A stretch of 15,681 nucleotides of DNA from Chloroflexota bacterium. Lineage in GTDB: Bacteria; Chloroflexota; Anaerolineae; Anaerolineales; UBA11657. The position numbers and the translations under genes were made by a program. The notes under the pieces were generated by a model. It was not told the origin of the DNA. It was given only the letters and a program-made list of their open reading frames with translations, and did not search any database. Below, piece by piece: positions 7,828-15,681 of the stretch. The stretch lies in contig QWRL01000035.1 in the NCBI GenBank assembly GCA_003670425.1, forward strand, positions 1 through 15,681, given 5' to 3'. Numbering within the stretch: the first letter of the stretch is position 1; every line of letters begins with the position of its first letter.

Positions 7828-8385
7828 ATGGTAAAAGCAGCACTGAAAGACGCAGGCGACCGCATGCAATCGGCGGTGCGCGTGTTGACCGAAACCCTCA
7901 CAACCATCCGCACCGGGCGTGCGTCGCCATCGCTCGTTGAAAATCTTTTGGTGGACTACTTTGGCCAGCCCACACCGCTCAACCAACTGGCATCTATTTC
8001 TGTGCCGGAGGCGCGCATGTTGCTCGTGCGCCCCTTTGATGTCTCCACACTCAAAGACATCGAGCGCGCCATTCTGGGTTCTGACCTGGGCTTGACGCCC
8101 AACAGTGATGGCAAAACAATCCGCCTGGTGCTGCCCGCGCTGACCGAGGAGCGCCGCCGTGACCTCACAAAAATAGTGGGCACTCGCGTGGAAGAAGCAC
8201 GCGTGGCAGTGCGCAATGTGCGCCGCGATGTACACAACCTCATCCGCGACAAAGAGCGCGAGACGGACATCTCCAAGGACGAGGCAGAACGCGCACAAAA
8301 AGATTTGCAAGCCATCACCGATCGCAATGTGGAAGAGATTGCCAAGATTGGCCAGCACAAGCAGGATGAACTGATGCACGTCTAG
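7828..8385 (+). CDS. frr: Ribosome recycling factor
   Basis: The product is 185 residues, exactly the usual length. With EF-G it splits the post-termination ribosome. The three-helix domain is shown by TIRTGRASPSLVENLLVDYFG (26-46) at the N-terminus and by RVEEARVAVRNVRRDVHNLI plus the long charged helix ending in IAKIGQHKQDELM at the C-terminus. The beta domain carries TPLNQLASISVPEARMLLVRPFD. The start is ATG 7828 with no obvious ribosome-binding site. It has its own promoter in the gap after pyrH, so its expression can be set apart from rpsB-tsf-pyrH. The stop TAG is two bases from the uppS GTG. Confidence 0.98.
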   Translation: MVKAALKDAGDRMQSAVRVLTETLTTIRTGRASPSLVENLLVDYFGQPTPLNQLASISVPEARMLLVRPFDVSTLKDIERAILGSDLGLTPNSDGKTIRLVLPALTEERRRDLTKIVGTRVEEARVAVRNVRRDVHNLIRDKERETDISKDEAERAQKDLQAITDRNVEEIAKIGQHKQDELMHV

Positions 8386-8387
8386 GC

Positions 8388-9158
8388 GTGCCCGTGACTG
8401 CTGCCCGCCCCCGCCCAATGCCGCCGCTCGATAAGACAAATTTAGAACATGTGCCGGAGCACATTGCCATCATTCTGGACGGCAACGGGCGCTGGGCAAA
8501 GAAACGCGGCTTGCCGCGCTTGTTCGGGCATCAGGCCGGCACCCAAAATCTGCGCGGCATTGTTGATGCGTGCGCCGGATATGGAATCAAATATTTAACC
8601 ATCTTTGCTTTCTCCACAGAAAACTGGAAGCGACCGCCGGACGAAGTCTCCGGATTGATGGCCTTGCTTGAGGACCGCATCGAACACTGGCTGTTGCAGC
8701 TGCATGATCACGGGGTGCAGCTCAGGCACCTTGGCCATCTTGATGGCGTGCATGCGCGCCTGGCAGACAAGATTCAAAATGCAATTGAGCTGACGCGCAA
8801 CAACACGCGCATCGTGCTTAACTTTGCGTTCAACTACGGCGGCCGTGACGAAATTGTGCGCGCTGTGCAGCACATGATTGAGGACGGGCTGCATTCGTGG
8901 GAGATCACCCCTGAGCGCATCAGTGATTACCTTTACACAGCCGGGCAGCCGGACCCGGACCTGATCATCCGCACCAGCGGCGAGTTCCGCACCAGCAACT
9001 TTCTGGTGTGGCAAAGCGCGTACTCCGAGTGGTACTTTACGCCGGTGTTCTGGCCGGACTTTGATGAGCGCGAACTGCGCAAAGCGCTGGAATTTTTTGG
9101 CAAGCGCGAGCGCCGCTTTGGCAAAGTTTCCGAGCAGGTTGCCCCCACTGCTGGCTGA
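8388..9158 (+). CDS. uppS: Undecaprenyl diphosphate synthase (cis-prenyltransferase)
   Basis: The product is 256 residues if GTG 8388 is used. It condenses isopentenyl diphosphate onto farnesyl diphosphate to build the C55 carrier lipid for cell-wall precursors. Signatures are HIAIILDGNGRWAKKRGLPR (25-44) with catalytic Asp31, TIFAFSTENWKRP (71-83), NFAFNYGGRDEI (145-156) and IRTSGEFRTSNFLVWQSAY (194-212), followed by WPDF. GTG 8394 and ATG 8418 are alternative starts; the first dozen residues are Pro/Arg-rich and not conserved, so the true N-terminus may be shorter. The gene begins two bases after frr and its stop overlaps the cdsA start by one base (TGATG). Confidence 0.96.
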   Translation: MPVTAARPRPMPPLDKTNLEHVPEHIAIILDGNGRWAKKRGLPRLFGHQAGTQNLRGIVDACAGYGIKYLTIFAFSTENWKRPPDEVSGLMALLEDRIEHWLLQLHDHGVQLRHLGHLDGVHARLADKIQNAIELTRNNTRIVLNFAFNYGGRDEIVRAVQHMIEDGLHSWEITPERISDYLYTAGQPDPDLIIRTSGEFRTSNFLVWQSAYSEWYFTPVFWPDFDERELRKALEFFGKRERRFGKVSEQVAPTAG

Positions 9159-9976
9159 TGCTGCGCCAGCGTCTCATCACCGCGATCATTCTGGCGCCCA
9201 CATTGACGTATGTCATCTACAGGGGTGGATGGCTCTACGGTGCACTTGTCCTCGGGCTGCTTTCTATAGGAACGTGGGAATTCATGCGGCTGGCGCTCGC
9301 CAGTGGGGTGCTGCCCGCCCGTTGGCTGGTGCTGGCTGGCGTGTGGGCTCTTGCCCTCGGCACGCTGTGGGAGCGCGGGTACTGGCTGGGTGCGGCCAGC
9401 GCAGCGCTGCTGGTGGCGGCAACCGCGTGGCACGCGTGGCTCTACGAGCAAGGTGCGGCGCATCCGCTGCAAGACTGGGCGGTGACGATTGCCGTGCCGC
9501 TTTACCTTGGCGTGCTGGGCGGATACCTGCTGGCGCTGCGTGCACTGCCCGACGGGTTGTGGTGGACGCTGACAATTTTGCCGGCCGTGTGGATTGCGGA
9601 TGGCGGCGCGTATATGGTGGGCAGGCTGCTGGGCAAACACAAATTGAGCGTGCGGCTGAGCCCCAACAAAACATGGGAAGGCCTGGTGGGCGGCCTGGTG
9701 CTGGGGCCGTTGTTCGGTGCGTTGCTGGCCGCCATGTGGGAGTTTAAGGTGGAAGCCGGCAGCCTGCTCACATGGCGGCATGCGTTGCAGGCCAGTTTCT
9801 TGGTGGCGTTGGTCAGCCCGGTTGGGGACCTCGGCATCTCCATGTTTAAGCGCCAGGCTGGCGTCAAGGATACGGGCAGCATTTTTATGGGGCACGGCGG
9901 CGTCTTGGACCGCATCGACTCGTGGCTGGTGGCGGGCGTTGTCGGTTACATGTACATAACTTTTCTGGGCGGATGA
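9158..9976 (+). CDS. cdsA: Phosphatidate cytidylyltransferase (CDP-diglyceride synthase)
   Basis: The product is a 272-residue polytopic membrane enzyme that makes CDP-diacylglycerol from phosphatidate and CTP, the branch point for phospholipids. About seven or eight hydrophobic segments are visible. The family signature is complete at residues 228-252: SMFKR, then KDTGSIF, then GHGGVLDR. Upstream are WIADGGAYMVGR (145-156) and LSPNKTWEG (167-175), also characteristic. The gene overlaps uppS by one base. In many bacteria dxr and rseP come next; here glpX follows after 20 bases, with no trace of dxr. Confidence 0.96.
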   Translation: MLRQRLITAIILAPTLTYVIYRGGWLYGALVLGLLSIGTWEFMRLALASGVLPARWLVLAGVWALALGTLWERGYWLGAASAALLVAATAWHAWLYEQGAAHPLQDWAVTIAVPLYLGVLGGYLLALRALPDGLWWTLTILPAVWIADGGAYMVGRLLGKHKLSVRLSPNKTWEGLVGGLVLGPLFGALLAAMWEFKVEAGSLLTWRHALQASFLVALVSPVGDLGISMFKRQAGVKDTGSIFMGHGGVLDRIDSWLVAGVVGYMYITFLGG

Positions 9977-9996
9977 GAGCCCGCTAGAGGATCACA

Positions 9997-10983
9997 ATGG
10001 AACCGAAGACTGAGCGTAATCTGGCGTTGGAGCTGGCGCGTGTCACTGAGGCGGCAGCGCTGGCTGCCGGGCGCTTTATGGGCCGCAACGACAAGAATGG
10101 CAGCGACGCCGCAGCCGTCAACGCCATGCGCGTAATGCTGAACCAGATTGAAATGGACGGCGTAGTGGTGATTGGCGAGGGCGAGAAGGATGAGGCGCCG
10201 ATGCTTTTTAACGGCGAGCGCATTGGCACCGGAGTTGCGCCGCAGGTGGATATTGCTGTTGATCCCATTGACGGTACGCGCCTGCTGGCTTTGGGGCGTG
10301 CCAACGCGCTGGCCACAGTTGGCCTGGCGGATCGCGGTTCAATGTATAACCCCGGCCCGTTTGTTTATATGGAAAAGCTGGCAGTGGGCCCCACGGCGCG
10401 CGGTGCCATTGACATCAACGCTCCAGCGGCGGACAACTTGCGCAGCGTGGCGCGCGCCAAGGGCTGCGATGTGCAGGACCTGACGGTAGTGTGCCTGGAC
10501 CGTCCGCGCCACGACCAGCTGATTGCGGCGGTGCGCGCAATGGGCGCGCGCATCCGGCTGGTGACCGACGGTGATGTGGCCGGCGCATTGATGACGGCAT
10601 GGCCCGAGTCCGGCATCGACATCTTGATGGGGGTGGGTGGTTCGCCGGAAGCGGTGCTGGCTGCGTGTGCGCTTACCTGCATGGGCGGCGAGATTCAGGG
10701 CAAGTTGTTTCCGCGCAACGCAGATGAAATTGAGCGCGGGCGCGCAGCGGGCTACGACACCAGCCGCATACTGCACACTGAGGACCTGGTGCGATCCGAC
10801 AATTGCTTTTTTGCAGTGACCGGCATTACTGACGGCGAGCTGCTGCCGGGCGTGAAATATTTCGGGCAGGGCGCACGCACACACTCACTGGTGATGCGTT
10901 CCAAATCCGGCACAGTGCGCGAGATTACCGCGACGCACCGGCTGGACAAACTGATGAAGTTCTCCGAAGTTAAGTACGCCTAG
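9997..10983 (+). CDS. glpX: Class II fructose-1,6-bisphosphatase
   Basis: The product is 328 residues of the GlpX family, which hydrolyses fructose-1,6-bisphosphate in gluconeogenesis; some members also act on sedoheptulose-1,7-bisphosphate. Metal and substrate motifs are visible: NDKNGSDAAAVNAMR (31-45), VVVIGEGEKDEAPML (56-70), VDPIDGT (88-94), PGPFVYMEKLAVGP, and VTDGDVAGA in the middle. In place of the common GTTL after the aspartate motif the protein has GTRL. The start ATG 9997 has a good ribosome-binding site, AGAGGA at 9986-9991. It lies 20 bases after cdsA and is probably the last gene of the rpsB operon, which is an unusual place for this enzyme. Confidence 0.95.
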   Translation: MEPKTERNLALELARVTEAAALAAGRFMGRNDKNGSDAAAVNAMRVMLNQIEMDGVVVIGEGEKDEAPMLFNGERIGTGVAPQVDIAVDPIDGTRLLALGRANALATVGLADRGSMYNPGPFVYMEKLAVGPTARGAIDINAPAADNLRSVARAKGCDVQDLTVVCLDRPRHDQLIAAVRAMGARIRLVTDGDVAGALMTAWPESGIDILMGVGGSPEAVLAACALTCMGGEIQGKLFPRNADEIERGRAAGYDTSRILHTEDLVRSDNCFFAVTGITDGELLPGVKYFGQGARTHSLVMRSKSGTVREITATHRLDKLMKFSEVKYA

Positions 10984-11017
10984 CAATCCAGCCGCGGGCA
11001 GCTGCCACTGCAGTTTG

Positions 11018-11037
11018 GTGCGGCTGCCACTCCGCAC
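11018..11037. terminator. Candidate bidirectional terminator hairpin between glpX and prmA
   Basis: GTGCGG (11018-11023) pairs with CCGCAC (11032-11037) around an 8-base loop, and AAAATTTT follows within a few bases. It sits in the 65-base gap where two operons converge. The stem is short and there is no clean T-run, so the call is tentative. A 9-base direct repeat, GCTGCCACT, occurs at 11001-11009 and 11023-11031. Confidence 0.35.
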
Positions 11038-11048
11038 ACCGCAAAATT

Positions 11049-12014
11049 TTAATCAGCTGCCGGCGGGTGCTGCGCCACTATCGCCACCCACTCGCCGGAT
11101 TGCGGCACGGCCTGCACCACCAGCCCCGCAAGTTCCACCGCGGCCGTAACATCGGCGCACTGCTCCTGCAAAATTCCAGAGAGGATTAGCGTTCCGCCCG
11201 GAGCGAGCGTGTTTGAAAGCCCGTGCTGCAACATTTCAATGATGATGCGCGAAAGCAGGTTGGCGAGCACCAGCGGGTAGGGCGCGTAGGCTTGCGCTTC
11301 GGCCAGTGAGCCGCGCAGCGCAAGCAAGCGCTGCGCAACGCCGTTGGCTGCCGCATTTTCAATTGTGGCGGCAACGGCCGCAGGGTCAATGTCCAGCGCA
11401 GCTGCATGCGCGGCGCCCAGCTGCAGCGCTGCAATGGCAAGGATGCCGGAGCCGCATCCCAGGTCCAGCACGCGCTGGCCGGGTTGCAATGCCTGTTCAA
11501 GGGCTGCAAGGCAAAGTTGCGTGGTGGGATGCGTGCCGGTGCCGAAGGCCTGGCCGGGGTCGATGCGCACAACAGCTGCGTCTGCTGCCGGCTGCAATGT
11601 CTCCCATGGCGGGGCGACCAGTATGCGCCGGCCGATGCGCATCGGGCGGTAGTGCGCGCGCCATTGCTGCTCCCAATCGGCAGCTGCCAGCAGTGTGAAG
11701 GCAGGCTCGGGCACGGTCAGCCCGCTGTCGCGCGCAATCATTTGCAGCGGCCACAACGCGCGTTCCACCAGCAACCGCTTTTCATCCAGGCTGCTGTCAA
11801 CCGGCAGATATGCGCGCACACAAATGCGCGCATCGCTGGGGAGTGGTTCGGCGGGTGGGAAGTCCGGGTCGGCTGGCGGGCCGGCGTACTCCAGCGCGAC
11901 GCCTTGATGTGCGAAGCGGCCGAGCGCCTCGGCAACGGCTTCCGCCATCTCGCCATCCACCGTAACGGAGACTTCAAGCCACGCCGTTGGCGGCGCGGAG
12001 GGCTGTGCGGCCAC
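11049..12014 (-). CDS. prmA: Ribosomal protein L11 methyltransferase
   Basis: The product is 321 residues and should trimethylate ribosomal protein L11 using S-adenosylmethionine. The N-terminal third is the L11-recognition domain. The catalytic domain shows the PrmA-specific DPGQAFGTGTHPTT (152-165), the SAM-binding loop VLDLGCGSGILAIAAL (182-197), the acidic DIDP (208-211) and ANLL (251-254) where family members have NI/NL after Ala. The start is GTG 12014, whose G is also the last base of the dnaJ stop (TAGTG), so translation is coupled to dnaJ. prmA next to dnaJ at the end of a hrcA-grpE-dnaK-dnaJ operon is a known arrangement in several phyla. Confidence 0.95.
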   Translation of the reverse strand: MAAQPSAPPTAWLEVSVTVDGEMAEAVAEALGRFAHQGVALEYAGPPADPDFPPAEPLPSDARICVRAYLPVDSSLDEKRLLVERALWPLQMIARDSGLTVPEPAFTLLAAADWEQQWRAHYRPMRIGRRILVAPPWETLQPAADAAVVRIDPGQAFGTGTHPTTQLCLAALEQALQPGQRVLDLGCGSGILAIAALQLGAAHAAALDIDPAAVAATIENAAANGVAQRLLALRGSLAEAQAYAPYPLVLANLLSRIIIEMLQHGLSNTLAPGGTLILSGILQEQCADVTAAVELAGLVVQAVPQSGEWVAIVAQHPPAAD

Positions 12015-13141
12015 TACAGGCCGAGAGTCTCGCGGATGCTCTCGAAGAAGCCGGGCTCACGCCCCGGTTCGTGCGGACGCGCGCCGTTTTTAAAAGTGGC
12101 GCCAAGCTGCTTTAGCAGTTTGCGCTGCTCGCTGTTAAGGCTGGCCGGCACATCCACCTTGAAGACCACAATCTGGTCGCCCCGCCCACCGCGTTTGATG
12201 CGCGGTGCGCCGAGTCCGCGCATGCGCAGCGCAGCCCCGGGCTGTGTGCCGGCCGGCACCGTTAGCGGCCGGTCGCCATCAATGGTTGGCACGGTGATGT
12301 CTTCGCCCAGCGCGGCCTGCACTATGTTGATCTCAAGCTCCAGCACAATGTCATCTTCGTGGCGCCGGAAATAGCGATGGGGCTCCACGCTTAACACTAC
12401 ATACAGATGGCCGGTTGAACCGCCGTTCTCGCCCGGCCCGCCTTCGCCGGAAAGGCGGATCTGCGTTTCATTGTCCACGCCTGCCGGAATATTCACGGAG
12501 AGCTTGCGGCGTCCCTCTATCTGGCCGGCGCCGCGGCAATCGCGGCACGGTGATGCAATGCGCTGGCCGCTGCCGCGGCAATCGCCGCAGGCTGCCACAT
12601 TCACCATCGACCCGAGAAAAGTCTGGCGCACCTGCCGCACTTCGCCGGTGCCTTTGCACGCAGAGCATTTAACCGGCGTGGTGCCCGGCTCGGCGCCATT
12701 GCCGCTGCAGCGGCTGCACGTTTCGGCGCGCGCAATTTCAATCTCGCGCGCCACGCCGTGCACAGCCTCTTCAAAGCTGATGGTCATGTCATAGCGCAGG
12801 TCGGCACCGCGCCGCACCACGCGGCCACTGGCGTTGCGGCGCGTGGTGCCGCCAAAGAACTGTTCAAAGAGGTCCTCAAAAGGCGACCCGCCGGCGCCAT
12901 CGCCGCTGCCCATGTTGGCAACACCGGCATGCCCGAAGCGGTCATAGGCTGCGCGCTTGTTGCCGTCAGACAGCACGCTGTACGCCTCGTTAATTTCTTT
13001 GAACTGGTCCTCCGCAGCCGGTGCCTTGTTTACATCCGGGTGCAGCTGCTTGGCCAGCTTGCGGTAGGCGGCCTTCAGTTGGTCCGCGTTTGCGTCGCGC
13101 ACCACGCCCAGCGCGTCATAGTAGTCCCGCTTCTCAGCCAT
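12014..13141 (-). CDS. dnaJ: Chaperone protein DnaJ (Hsp40)
   Basis: The product is a 375-residue type I J-protein that delivers substrates to DnaK and stimulates its ATPase. The J domain (1-70) contains the essential HPD at 34-36. A short Gly/Phe linker with [15 protein letters not shown] follows. The zinc-finger region has all four CxxC pairs: C142/C145, C159/C162, C185/C188 and C199/C202, each followed by a G-x-G. The C-terminal domain carries [21 protein letters not shown]. The start is ATG 13141, 33 bases after dnaK, with no clear ribosome-binding site in the AT-rich stretch before it. The linker is shorter than in E. coli DnaJ. Confidence 0.97.
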   Translation of the reverse strand: MAEKRDYYDALGVVRDANADQLKAAYRKLAKQLHPDVNKAPAAEDQFKEINEAYSVLSDGNKRAAYDRFGHAGVANMGSGDGAGGSPFEDLFEQFFGGTTRRNASGRVVRRGADLRYDMTISFEEAVHGVAREIEIARAETCSRCSGNGAEPGTTPVKCSACKGTGEVRQVRQTFLGSMVNVAACGDCRGSGQRIASPCRDCRGAGQIEGRRKLSVNIPAGVDNETQIRLSGEGGPGENGGSTGHLYVVLSVEPHRYFRRHEDDIVLELEINIVQAALGEDITVPTIDGDRPLTVPAGTQPGAALRMRGLGAPRIKRGGRGDQIVVFKVDVPASLNSEQRKLLKQLGATFKNGARPHEPGREPGFFESIRETLGL

Positions 13142-13174
13142 TGTTTTTATGGATGCGTGTAAACCGGCAGCGCG

Positions 13175-15058
13175 CTAGGCTTCGCGATAGTCGCCGTCAA
13201 TCATGTCGCCGTCCGCAGTCTGGGCGGCTGCCGGGCTTGCCGGCGCGCTGCCGGCTTCCTGGTAGGCAATTGCGCCCAGGCGCTGCACGGCTGCATGCAA
13301 GGCGCTGGTTGTGCTGCGCAGCGCATCCAGGTCGCTGCCTGTCAACGCGGAGCGGGCAGCGGTTATTTCTGTTTCCAGTTCCTGCCGCACCAGCGGATCT
13401 AATTTGTCGCCCAGCTCGCGCAAAATTTTGTCCGCGGCGTACACAGCATTGTCGGCCGCGTTGCATGCTTCCACCAATTCTTTGCGTTTGCGATCTTCGC
13501 CGGCGTATTTCTCGGCGTCCTGCACCAGCTGCTCAATCTCAATATCCGACAAGCCGGACGAGGCCTGAATGGTGACTTGCTGCCGGTTGCCGGTGGCTTT
13601 GTCTTGGGCCGAAACATTGAGGATGCCGTCCGCATCAATGTCGAAAGTTACTTCCACTTGCGGCACACCGCGCGGAGCGGAAGGGATCCCGTCAAGGATG
13701 AATTTGCCAAGGCTCTTGTTGTCGGCTGCCATCGGGCGCTCGCCCTGCACCACATTAATTTCCACTGAGCGCTGCATGTCTGAGGCGGTGGAGAAGCGCT
13801 GGCTCTTCTGCGTGGGGATGGTGGTGTTGCGCTCGATAAGTGCGGTGGCCACACCGCCCAGCGTCTCGATGCTCAGCGTCAGCGGCGTTACATCCAGCAG
13901 CAGTACATCCTTTACATCGCCACCCAGTACGCCGGCTTGGATGGCAGCGCCGATGGCCACAACCTCATCCGGGTTGACGCCCTTGTGCGGCTCACGCCCG
14001 AAAAATTTGCGCACCGCCTCCTGCACGGCGGGCATGCGCGTCATGCCACCCACCAGCACAACTTCATGAATTCCGGCGGGCTTCACGCCCGCATCTTCAA
14101 GCGCGCGGCGCACCGGCGCCATCGAGCGCTCCACCAAATCAGATGTCAGTTGTTCCAGCTTGCTGCGGGTAAGCGTGCTTGCCAGATGCTTGGGGCCCGC
14201 AGCATCCGCCGTGATGAACGGCAGGTTGATCTCAGTTTGCATGACTGTGCTCAACTCGATCTTGGCTTTCTCCGCAGCTTCTTTCAATCGCTGCAGTGCC
14301 TGCCGGTCGTCGCGCAGATTGATGCCCTGATCCTGGCTGAACTCGCCAACCAGCCAATCAATAATGCGCTGGTCAAAGTCGTCGCCACCGAGATAGGTGT
14401 CGCCGTTTGTGGCGCGCACTTCGAACACGCCTTCGCCCACATCCAGCACGGAAATATCAAATGTGCCGCCGCCAAGGTCAAAGACCGCTATGGTCTGGTC
14501 GGACTTGCGGTCAAGGCCGTAAGCCAATGCAGAGGCAGTCGGCTCGTTGATGATGCGCAGCACTTCCAGCCCGGCGATGCGGCCGGCATCCTTGGTGGCC
14601 TGGCGCTGCGCATCGTTGAAATACGCCGGAACGGTGATCACCGCTTGCGTAACCGCCTGCCCCAGGTACGCTTCTGCGTCAGCCTTGAGCTTGCTCAAGA
14701 TCATTGCCGAGATTTCCTGCGGGGAATAATCCTTGCCGCCGAGGCGCACGCGCACATCGTTGTTGGCAGCCGCACTGGCTTCATAGGCCACGTTCTTGAG
14801 CGCTTGCTCCACCAGCGGGTCGGAGAACTTGCGGCCCATAAAGCGCTTGATGGAGTAGACGGTGTTGGCCGGGTTGGTGATTGCCTGGCGGCGCGCCACC
14901 TGGCCAATCAGGCGCTCGTTGGATTTGGTGTTGACCGCCACCACCGATGGCACCAGGCGCGCACCTTCGGCACTGGCAATCACTGTGGGCTCGCCGCCTT
15001 CCATCACAGCCACAACAGAGTTGGTTGTGCCAAGGTCGATGCCGATTATTTTTGCCAT
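13175..15058 (-). CDS. dnaK: Chaperone protein DnaK (Hsp70)
   Basis: The product is a 627-residue ATP-driven chaperone. The nucleotide-binding domain carries [18 protein letters not shown] near the N-terminus, [34 protein letters not shown] and [14 protein letters not shown]. The interdomain linker reads [12 protein letters not shown]. The substrate-binding domain and a helical lid follow, ending in an acidic tail [11 protein letters not shown] in place of a longer EEVD-like or glutamate-rich end. The start is ATG 15058 with AGGA about ten bases upstream, 23 bases after grpE. It is the third gene of the heat-shock operon, after hrcA and grpE. Confidence 0.98.
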   Translation of the reverse strand: MAKIIGIDLGTTNSVVAVMEGGEPTVIASAEGARLVPSVVAVNTKSNERLIGQVARRQAITNPANTVYSIKRFMGRKFSDPLVEQALKNVAYEASAAANNDVRVRLGGKDYSPQEISAMILSKLKADAEAYLGQAVTQAVITVPAYFNDAQRQATKDAGRIAGLEVLRIINEPTASALAYGLDRKSDQTIAVFDLGGGTFDISVLDVGEGVFEVRATNGDTYLGGDDFDQRIIDWLVGEFSQDQGINLRDDRQALQRLKEAAEKAKIELSTVMQTEINLPFITADAAGPKHLASTLTRSKLEQLTSDLVERSMAPVRRALEDAGVKPAGIHEVVLVGGMTRMPAVQEAVRKFFGREPHKGVNPDEVVAIGAAIQAGVLGGDVKDVLLLDVTPLTLSIETLGGVATALIERNTTIPTQKSQRFSTASDMQRSVEINVVQGERPMAADNKSLGKFILDGIPSAPRGVPQVEVTFDIDADGILNVSAQDKATGNRQQVTIQASSGLSDIEIEQLVQDAEKYAGEDRKRKELVEACNAADNAVYAADKILRELGDKLDPLVRQELETEITAARSALTGSDLDALRSTTSALHAAVQRLGAIAYQEAGSAPASPAAAQTADGDMIDGDYREA

Positions 15059-15081
15059 GCTTGTGAATCCTGTGGGGCGCG

Positions 15082-15642
15082 TTACTTGGCGACGCGCACC
15101 TGCGCCGGCCGCAGGATGCGCTCGCCAAGCTGGTAGCCATGGCGCACAACTGCAATGATTGTGCCCGCCGCAAATTCTTGGCTGTCTTCCTGCACAATGG
15201 CCTCGTGCACGGCGGGATCAAACTGCTGCCCCGGTTCGGCGCCCACCAGCTTGATGTCTTCCGCCTCGATTGCGGCACGAAATTTGCGCTGCACCAGGCT
15301 GACGCCAGCCTGCCACGCGCTGCTGTCGCTTTTGCCGGTGAGCGAGCCAAGTGCCAGCTCAAGATCGTCCAGCACCGGGATCATGCGGCTGAGCGCGCTG
15401 CCAGCTGCGTACTGGCGCGCCTGCTGCAGCTCGCGCTCCATGCGGCGCTTGTAGTTTTGGAACTCTGCCAGTGCGCGCATCTTGCCGTCAAAATTTTCTG
15501 CGGCTTGCGCTTTGGCGGCGTTCAGCTGCTCTTCCAGTGTGGGCTCGGCTGCGGCTTGTGGTTCTTCCGCCGGGGCAGCTGCTTCCAAGCCAGCAGCCGC
15601 CGCAACATTTGAATCGCTCACAGGCTGTACTCCATCATGCAT
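15082..15642 (-). CDS. grpE: Nucleotide exchange factor GrpE
   Basis: The product is 186 residues and releases ADP from DnaK. The first 35 residues are an Ala/Glu/Pro-rich disordered arm. A long helix follows, with the family motif [11 protein letters not shown] at 61-71. [11 protein letters not shown] (88-98) forms the four-helix-bundle part, and [10 protein letters not shown] (141-150) with the closing ILRPAQVRV belongs to the beta-wing that contacts the DnaK ATPase domain. The start ATG 15642 overlaps the end of the preceding gene by eight bases, so the two are translationally coupled. Confidence 0.96.
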   Translation of the reverse strand: MHDGVQPVSDSNVAAAAGLEAAAPAEEPQAAAEPTLEEQLNAAKAQAAENFDGKMRALAEFQNYKRRMERELQQARQYAAGSALSRMIPVLDDLELALGSLTGKSDSSAWQAGVSLVQRKFRAAIEAEDIKLVGAEPGQQFDPAVHEAIVQEDSQEFAAGTIIAVVRHGYQLGERILRPAQVRVAK

Positions 15643-15681
15643 AGTTTTCCACCACCAGATCCGTCATCAGCGCAGCCACCA
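15635..15681 (-). CDS. hrcA: 3' end of an upstream gene, probably the heat-shock repressor HrcA
   Basis: Only the last 14 or so codons are inside the window, reading [14 protein letters not shown] and then TGA at 15637-15635. The frame overlaps the grpE start by eight bases. HrcA proteins commonly end with a helix of the type VAELMTELL, and hrcA is the usual gene before grpE, so HrcA is the likely identity. The fragment is too short to prove it. If correct, a CIRCE operator is expected upstream of this gene, outside the window. Confidence 0.6.
   Translation of the reverse strand, partial: VAALMTDLVVENYA

Overview
This window is a dense stretch of core bacterial genome, GC-rich by eye, with almost no non-coding DNA and no sign of phage, transposon, CRISPR or plasmid DNA. 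The best guess for the source is a member of the Chloroflexota. Three things point there. The Clp N-terminal region has the layout I associate with that phylum. The mevalonate-pathway decarboxylase has the KYHG...GSGCRS form known from Roseiflexus-type bacteria. A single-membrane style set of envelope genes (uppS, cdsA) lacks a neighbouring dxr. This placement is inference from recalled family features, not from a search.

Layout. Bases 1-910 (minus) hold the 5' part of a clpC/clpB-type chaperone gene that runs off the left edge, preceded by a spacer with a plausible promoter. Bases 1141-3542 (minus) hold a two-gene unit: a phosphomevalonate/diphosphomevalonate decarboxylase followed by an iron-type alcohol dehydrogenase. 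Divergent from it, on the plus strand, are a conserved protein of unknown function (3575-4060) and a 12-helix MFS transporter (4203-5390). The short gap between the divergent pair carries two back-to-back -10 hexamers, each placed as expected for a leaderless GTG-start transcript. Bases 5404-10983 (plus) are a translation and envelope operon: a structured leader, rpsB, tsf, pyrH, an internal promoter, frr, uppS, cdsA and glpX. A convergent gap with a small hairpin follows. Bases 11049-15681 (minus) are the heat-shock operon hrcA(3' end)-grpE-dnaK-dnaJ-prmA, with overlapping or closely spaced genes.

How the genes work together. rpsB, tsf, frr and prmA make or modify the translation machinery. 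pyrH, uppS and cdsA supply UMP phosphorylation, the polyprenyl carrier lipid and CDP-diacylglycerol. dxr, the MEP-pathway gene that usually follows cdsA, is absent, and a mevalonate-type decarboxylase lies in the same window. Together these suggest that the isoprenoid precursor used by UppS comes from a mevalonate route. HrcA-GrpE-DnaK-DnaJ and the Clp protein are the protein-quality-control set.

I did not find a convincing undescribed biological system. The observations most worth checking are a Clp AAA+ domain whose Walker B glutamate reads as glycine, the divergent leaderless promoter pair, the decarboxylase-dehydrogenase gene pair with an altered metal site, the structured rpsB leader, and the unrecognised small protein.
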